Shown piece by piece: positions 16,093-17,394 of a DNA stretch of 17,394 nt (position 1 is its first letter; the number at the start of each line of letters is the position of its first letter). Both the position numbers and the translations under genes were made by a program. The DNA comes from Flavobacteriales bacterium (lineage in GTDB: Bacteria > Bacteroidota > Bacteroidia > Flavobacteriales > BACL11), in contig PCBP01000068.1 of the NCBI GenBank assembly GCA_002730985.1, positions 1 to 17,394 on the forward strand, written 5' to 3'. The notes beneath the pieces were generated by a model. The model saw only the letters and a program-made list of their open reading frames with translations, had not been told where the DNA came from and searched no databases.

Positions 16093-17394
16093 TTGGAAGA
16101 CGAGATAGAAGAAATATCAACTAAAGAAAATATTCTAAATACTATTACAGGAGAGGATCCAGAGATAGATAACAACATACTATCAATGGATGAACTAGTT
16201 GCAAGAGTTAGTCTGCTATCTAAAAATCATAATCCCTACTCTGTATCAAAAGAGATTGAGGAAATAAAATCTATTTTCTACACAAAACTTAAAACAGAAA
16301 AGAAAGAAGCCCTAGGAACTGAAGAGTTAGAGAAAGAAGAAAAGTCAAAAGAAAAGTTACATCCTCTAGAAGTTAAATTTAAAAATGCTTTTGATATTTA
16401 TAGTAAAATTAAATCTGAGTTTAGAAAAATAAAGGAAAAAAAAGAAGAAGAAAATCTCAAGATAAAAAGAACAATAATTGAAGATATTGATGCGCTGGTA
16501 AAAGAAGAAGAGTCCATAAAAATAACATTCGAAAAATTTAGAGAACTACAAGCAAGATGGAGAGAGACAGGACATGTTCCTATTACTGAGAATAATCACC
16601 TCTGGCAATCATATCATCACCATGTTGAGCTTTTTTATGATTTTATCAAGATTAACAATGATTTAAGAGATCTGGACTTTAAACGGAATCTAGAAGAAAA
16701 AAATATAATCTATGCAAAAGCAGAGGCACTTCTAGAAGAAAGATCAATAAATAAAGCTCACAATAACTTGCAAGAGCTTCATGAGCACTGGAAAAATGTA
16801 GGGCCAGTCGAAAGAACGCTTAGAGAACCTCTTTGGGAAAGGTTTCAAGAGATAAGCAAAAAAATAAATAAAAGAAGAAACGACTACTTTATTGAAAAAA
16901 AGAAAGAGAACTCTATAAAACTAGATTTAAAAAATATCATTACCAAAGAGATTGAAGATATAACATTTGAAGAGAAAACCTCACATAATCAGTGGCAAGA
17001 AGCTACTACTAAATGTCATGAACTAGAAAAAAAGTGGAAAGCATTAGGAAAACTAAGTAAAGAATCTAATAAGATTGCATGGGAAAAATTAAGAGAGGTC
17101 CTAAATAATTTCTACAGTGCAAAGAATAATTTCTACAAACAAAAAAAGATACAGAGGAAGGAAATCTTAAATGAGAAACTAGCTATCTGTGAAAAAGCCG
17201 AAAGACTACAAGATAGCACTGACTGGAAAAAAACTGGAGACAACTTAATTAAACTACAGGAGGAATGGAAAAATTCTGAATTTTCTCCATCTACGCAATC
17301 AAATGAGGTCTGGATAAGATTTAGAAAAACTTGTAATATTTTCTTTAATAATAGAAAAAAATATTATAAAGAGATAAAGAAACAAGAAACAGAA
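16093..17394 (+). CDS. DUF349 repeat protein (C-terminus missing)
   Basis: A lysine- and glutamate-rich, all-helical cytoplasmic protein of unknown function, open for 434 codons to the window edge; full-length relatives are around 600-700 residues. An acidic N-terminus of about 30 residues precedes LLSKNHNPYSVSKEIEEIKS. Four DUF349 units follow, each marked by a Trp before a G/x turn and a second aromatic helix: LQARWRETGHV (W156), LHEHWKNVGPV (W233), LEKKWKALGKL (W315) and LQEEWKNSEFS (W392), spaced 77-82 residues. A stop codon lies two codons before the TTG at 16093. The start must therefore be that TTG, or the ATG at 16186, which would drop 31 residues. I prefer TTG because it sits at a normal distance from the promoter. 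The aroE-DUF349 adjacency is familiar in Bacteroidota. Confidence 0.85.
   Translation, partial: MEDEIEEISTKENILNTITGEDPEIDNNILSMDELVARVSLLSKNHNPYSVSKEIEEIKSIFYTKLKTEKKEALGTEELEKEEKSKEKLHPLEVKFKNAFDIYSKIKSEFRKIKEKKEEENLKIKRTIIEDIDALVKEEESIKITFEKFRELQARWRETGHVPITENNHLWQSYHHHVELFYDFIKINNDLRDLDFKRNLEEKNIIYAKAEALLEERSINKAHNNLQELHEHWKNVGPVERTLREPLWERFQEISKKINKRRNDYFIEKKKENSIKLDLKNIITKEIEDITFEEKTSHNQWQEATTKCHELEKKWKALGKLSKESNKIAWEKLREVLNNFYSAKNNFYKQKKIQRKEILNEKLAICEKAERLQDSTDWKKTGDNLIKLQEEWKNSEFSPSTQSNEVWIRFRKTCNIFFNNRKKYYKEIKKQETE

Overview
The window is AT-rich chromosomal DNA from a member of the Bacteroidota, most likely a Flavobacteriia-like lineage. Three things point there. Six gene starts are preceded by the Bacteroidota -7 promoter element TAnnTTTG, and Shine-Dalgarno sequences are absent at the starts. 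The first gene is the fused ResB-CcsA cytochrome c maturation protein typical of this phylum. The local gene order (DUF2520 / UbiA-type prenyltransferase / Maf, and ComA-like / DUF368 / AroE / DUF349) is one I recognise from Bacteroidota. I see no RNA genes, insertion sequences, CRISPR arrays or phage genes, and no gene-free stretch over 100 bases.

Layout. Positions 1-2758 (minus) hold the start-codon end of ccsBA, cut by the window edge just before its WWD haem-handling motif. A divergent pair of promoters then separates it from a plus-strand operon of DUF2520 reductase, UbiA prenyltransferase and Maf pyrophosphatase (2821-5115), whose reading frames overlap. A new promoter starts a two-gene polysaccharide export unit (5154-8338): a Wza-like outer-membrane lipoprotein and a Wzc-like chain-length regulator/tyrosine kinase with a Tyr-Gly repeat tail. 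Next comes a gamma-family Cys/Met PLP enzyme followed closely by an NhaC-family transporter (8435-11087), a plausible amino-acid or sulfur catabolic pair. Their end converges on a minus-strand pair, cysteine desulfurase and phosphoglucosamine mutase (11079-13586). A perfect palindrome spans the two stop codons. A second divergent promoter region at about 13587-13672 starts a plus-strand operon of a ComA-like phosphosulfolactate synthase, a DUF368 polyprenyl-phosphate transporter and shikimate dehydrogenase (13673-16050). The window closes with a DUF349 repeat protein cut by the right edge.

Together these are mostly core functions: cytochrome c assembly, isoprenoid/lipid-carrier chemistry, envelope precursor synthesis (GlmM, DUF368), exopolysaccharide export, sulfur metabolism and aromatic amino-acid synthesis. 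I do not see a clearly new multi-gene system. The most interesting points are the apparent absence of kdsC from its usual place, the expandable tyrosine tail on the Wzc kinase, the PLP lyase/NhaC pair, the ComA homologue in a non-methanogen, and the palindrome shared by two convergent genes.
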